A stretch of 6,337 nt of DNA from Chlamydiota bacterium (GTDB lineage: Bacteria > Chlamydiota > Chlamydiia > Chlamydiales > SLFE01). Below are positions 5,667-6,337 of the stretch, piece by piece. The notes beneath the pieces were generated by a model. It was not told the origin of the DNA, searched no databases, and was given only the letters and a program-made list of their open reading frames with translations. Each line of letters starts with the position of its first letter. The stretch's first letter is position 1. The translations under genes and the position numbers were made by a program. The stretch is from positions 1 through 6,337 of the forward strand of contig JAAKFL010000115.1 in assembly GCA_011065065.1 (NCBI GenBank), given 5' to 3'.

Positions 5667-5975
5667 ATGAGTGTTAACAGTACATCATCCACTACCGCAT
5701 CAAGCGTTACAACATCAGATTCAGATGAGCCTGTAGAAAGTGAATTAGTAAAAAATTTTAGAAATTGGATCCAAGCTACAAGTGAACGTAAGAAAAAAGA
5801 ACGTCAGCAGGAGAAAAGATGTTGGTGTCTTTTAGCATCTTGTTGTCCCGTTATAGTGGCTTGCTGCCCATGTATCACCGCAATTGCTTGTATTATTTGC
5901 CAAGGTGAGGGAGAAGTGTCTAAGCTCGATTGCATCAATGAAGACTGCTTTCCGTGCTTAGATTCAGATTCATAA
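5667..5975 (+). CDS. Small cysteine-rich hydrophobic-block protein, 102 aa, unknown function
   Basis: The ATG at 5667 follows a strong AAGGAGA ribosome site. I do not recognise the family. Residues 2-28 are Ser/Thr-rich then acidic and look disordered. Residues 29-51 form a basic amphipathic stretch (NFRNWIQATSERKKKERQQE). Residues 52-78 are hydrophobic with nine cysteines in CC, CPC and CxxC-like spacing, long enough for a membrane helix or hairpin. The tail is acidic with three more cysteines (89, 94, 97). Twelve of 102 residues are Cys. There is no CxxCH and no lipobox at the N-terminus, so it is neither a cytochrome nor a lipoprotein. A disordered Ser/Thr-rich N-terminus is typical of type III secretion substrates, and a Cys-dense hydrophobic segment next to a basic patch is typical of S-acylated eukaryotic membrane proteins. 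A secreted effector anchored in host membranes is thus one hypothesis; metal binding or a disulfide-linked envelope protein are others. The gene ends 13 bp from the convergent heptosyltransferase gene. Confidence 0.72.
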   Translation: MSVNSTSSTTASSVTTSDSDEPVESELVKNFRNWIQATSERKKKERQQEKRCWCLLASCCPVIVACCPCITAIACIICQGEGEVSKLDCINEDCFPCLDSDS

Positions 5976-5988
5976 ATCAGCGTCTACC

Positions 5989-6337
5989 CTACGCTTTGAC
6001 GCTCATCTGTTCCATGATCTGCTGGTATACTTCCTCCGCTGTAATCTGCGTCATGCAGCGGAAATCGATCGGGCAGACTCTCTTGTAACACGGAGAACAA
6101 CTAGGATGCTTATGAATGACGACTCCGCCATTATAAGGACCGGTTTTGATGTCATTTGTCGAACCAAACAACGCCACCAATTTCGTTCCTAGAGCAGAGG
6201 CCATATGCATGGGGCCACTGTCATTGGTCAAGAAGACATCACAGCTTTCAATCAGCGCCATGAGCTCTCTCAGGTTCGTTTTCCCCGCCATGTCAATGAC
6301 TCTGTCCGGTAAATCCCGGCAGATTTTGTGGACCATG
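5989..6337 (-). CDS. waaF: ADP-heptose:LPS heptosyltransferase, GT9 family, WaaF-like (C-terminal part)
   Basis: Only the last 115 residues are in the window; the frame runs off the right edge and the family is about 340 residues, so the ATG at the edge (complement of 6334-6336) is most likely internal. The enzyme transfers heptose from ADP-heptose to the LPS inner core at the cytoplasmic face of the inner membrane. Visible signatures are the GT9 nucleotide-sugar motif LTNDSGPMHMASALGT followed by LVALFGST, then a TGP turn. The four-Cys segment SCSPCYKRVCPIDFRC is typical of WaaF-type heptosyltransferase II, followed by the usual ITAEEV helix. WaaF is preferred over WaaC or WaaQ because of the Cys segment, but the acceptor specificity cannot be read from this part. 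The stop (complement of 5989-5991) lies 13 bp from the convergent Cys-rich gene. Confidence 0.85.
   Translation of the reverse strand, partial: MVHKICRDLPDRVIDMAGKTNLRELMALIESCDVFLTNDSGPMHMASALGTKLVALFGSTNDIKTGPYNGGVVIHKHPSCSPCYKRVCPIDFRCMTQITAEEVYQQIMEQMSVKA

Noticed and set aside
5979..5995. AGCGT/ACGCT inverted repeat between the Cys-rich gene and the heptosyltransferase gene as a terminator
   Set aside because: The stem is only 5 bp with no T-run on either strand, too weak to support.

Overview
The window reads as a piece of a moderately AT-rich bacterial chromosome from a Gram-negative organism with a cbb3-type (C-family haem-copper) respiratory oxidase and heptose-containing LPS. The oxidase and heptosyltransferase families, plus two orphan genes (one Ser/Thr-rich and Cys-rich), would fit an environmental (amoeba-associated) member of the Chlamydiae. 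That assignment is a guess from gene style; nothing in the window proves it.

Left part (1-4479, + strand): five tightly packed or overlapping genes form one oxidase operon that begins before the window. In order they are a multihaem cytochrome c with a long helical C-terminal tail (5' end missing), ccoN (catalytic subunit I, all metal ligands and the active-site Tyr present), ccoO (monohaem cytochrome c subunit with about 200 extra residues), a 51-residue CcoQ-like membrane peptide, and a 79-residue protein resembling only the N-terminal membrane anchor of CcoP. The order N-O-Q-P is canonical, but CcoP has lost its two haem domains. A cytochrome c with one complete haem domain and the Met-ligand end of another sits directly in front of ccoN. 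The simplest reading is a split CcoP: a haem-less anchor at the operon's end and the electron-input cytochrome encoded at its start.

Middle part (4480-5975): two unrecognised genes diverge from a 565-bp intergenic region. A 192-residue soluble protein lies on the minus strand. A 102-residue protein with 12 cysteines, mostly in one hydrophobic block, lies on the plus strand. Each has a plausible sigma70-like promoter and a good Shine-Dalgarno. A near-identical 29-bp element lies upstream of both promoters in the same orientation relative to the gene. Between the two copies is a 184-bp, gap-free compound palindrome made of three small GC-rich palindromic modules and their mirror images, which looks like a REP/MITE-type element.

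Right part (5989-6337, - strand): the C-terminal third of a glycosyltransferase family 9 heptosyltransferase (WaaF-like), convergent with the Cys-rich gene and running off the window.
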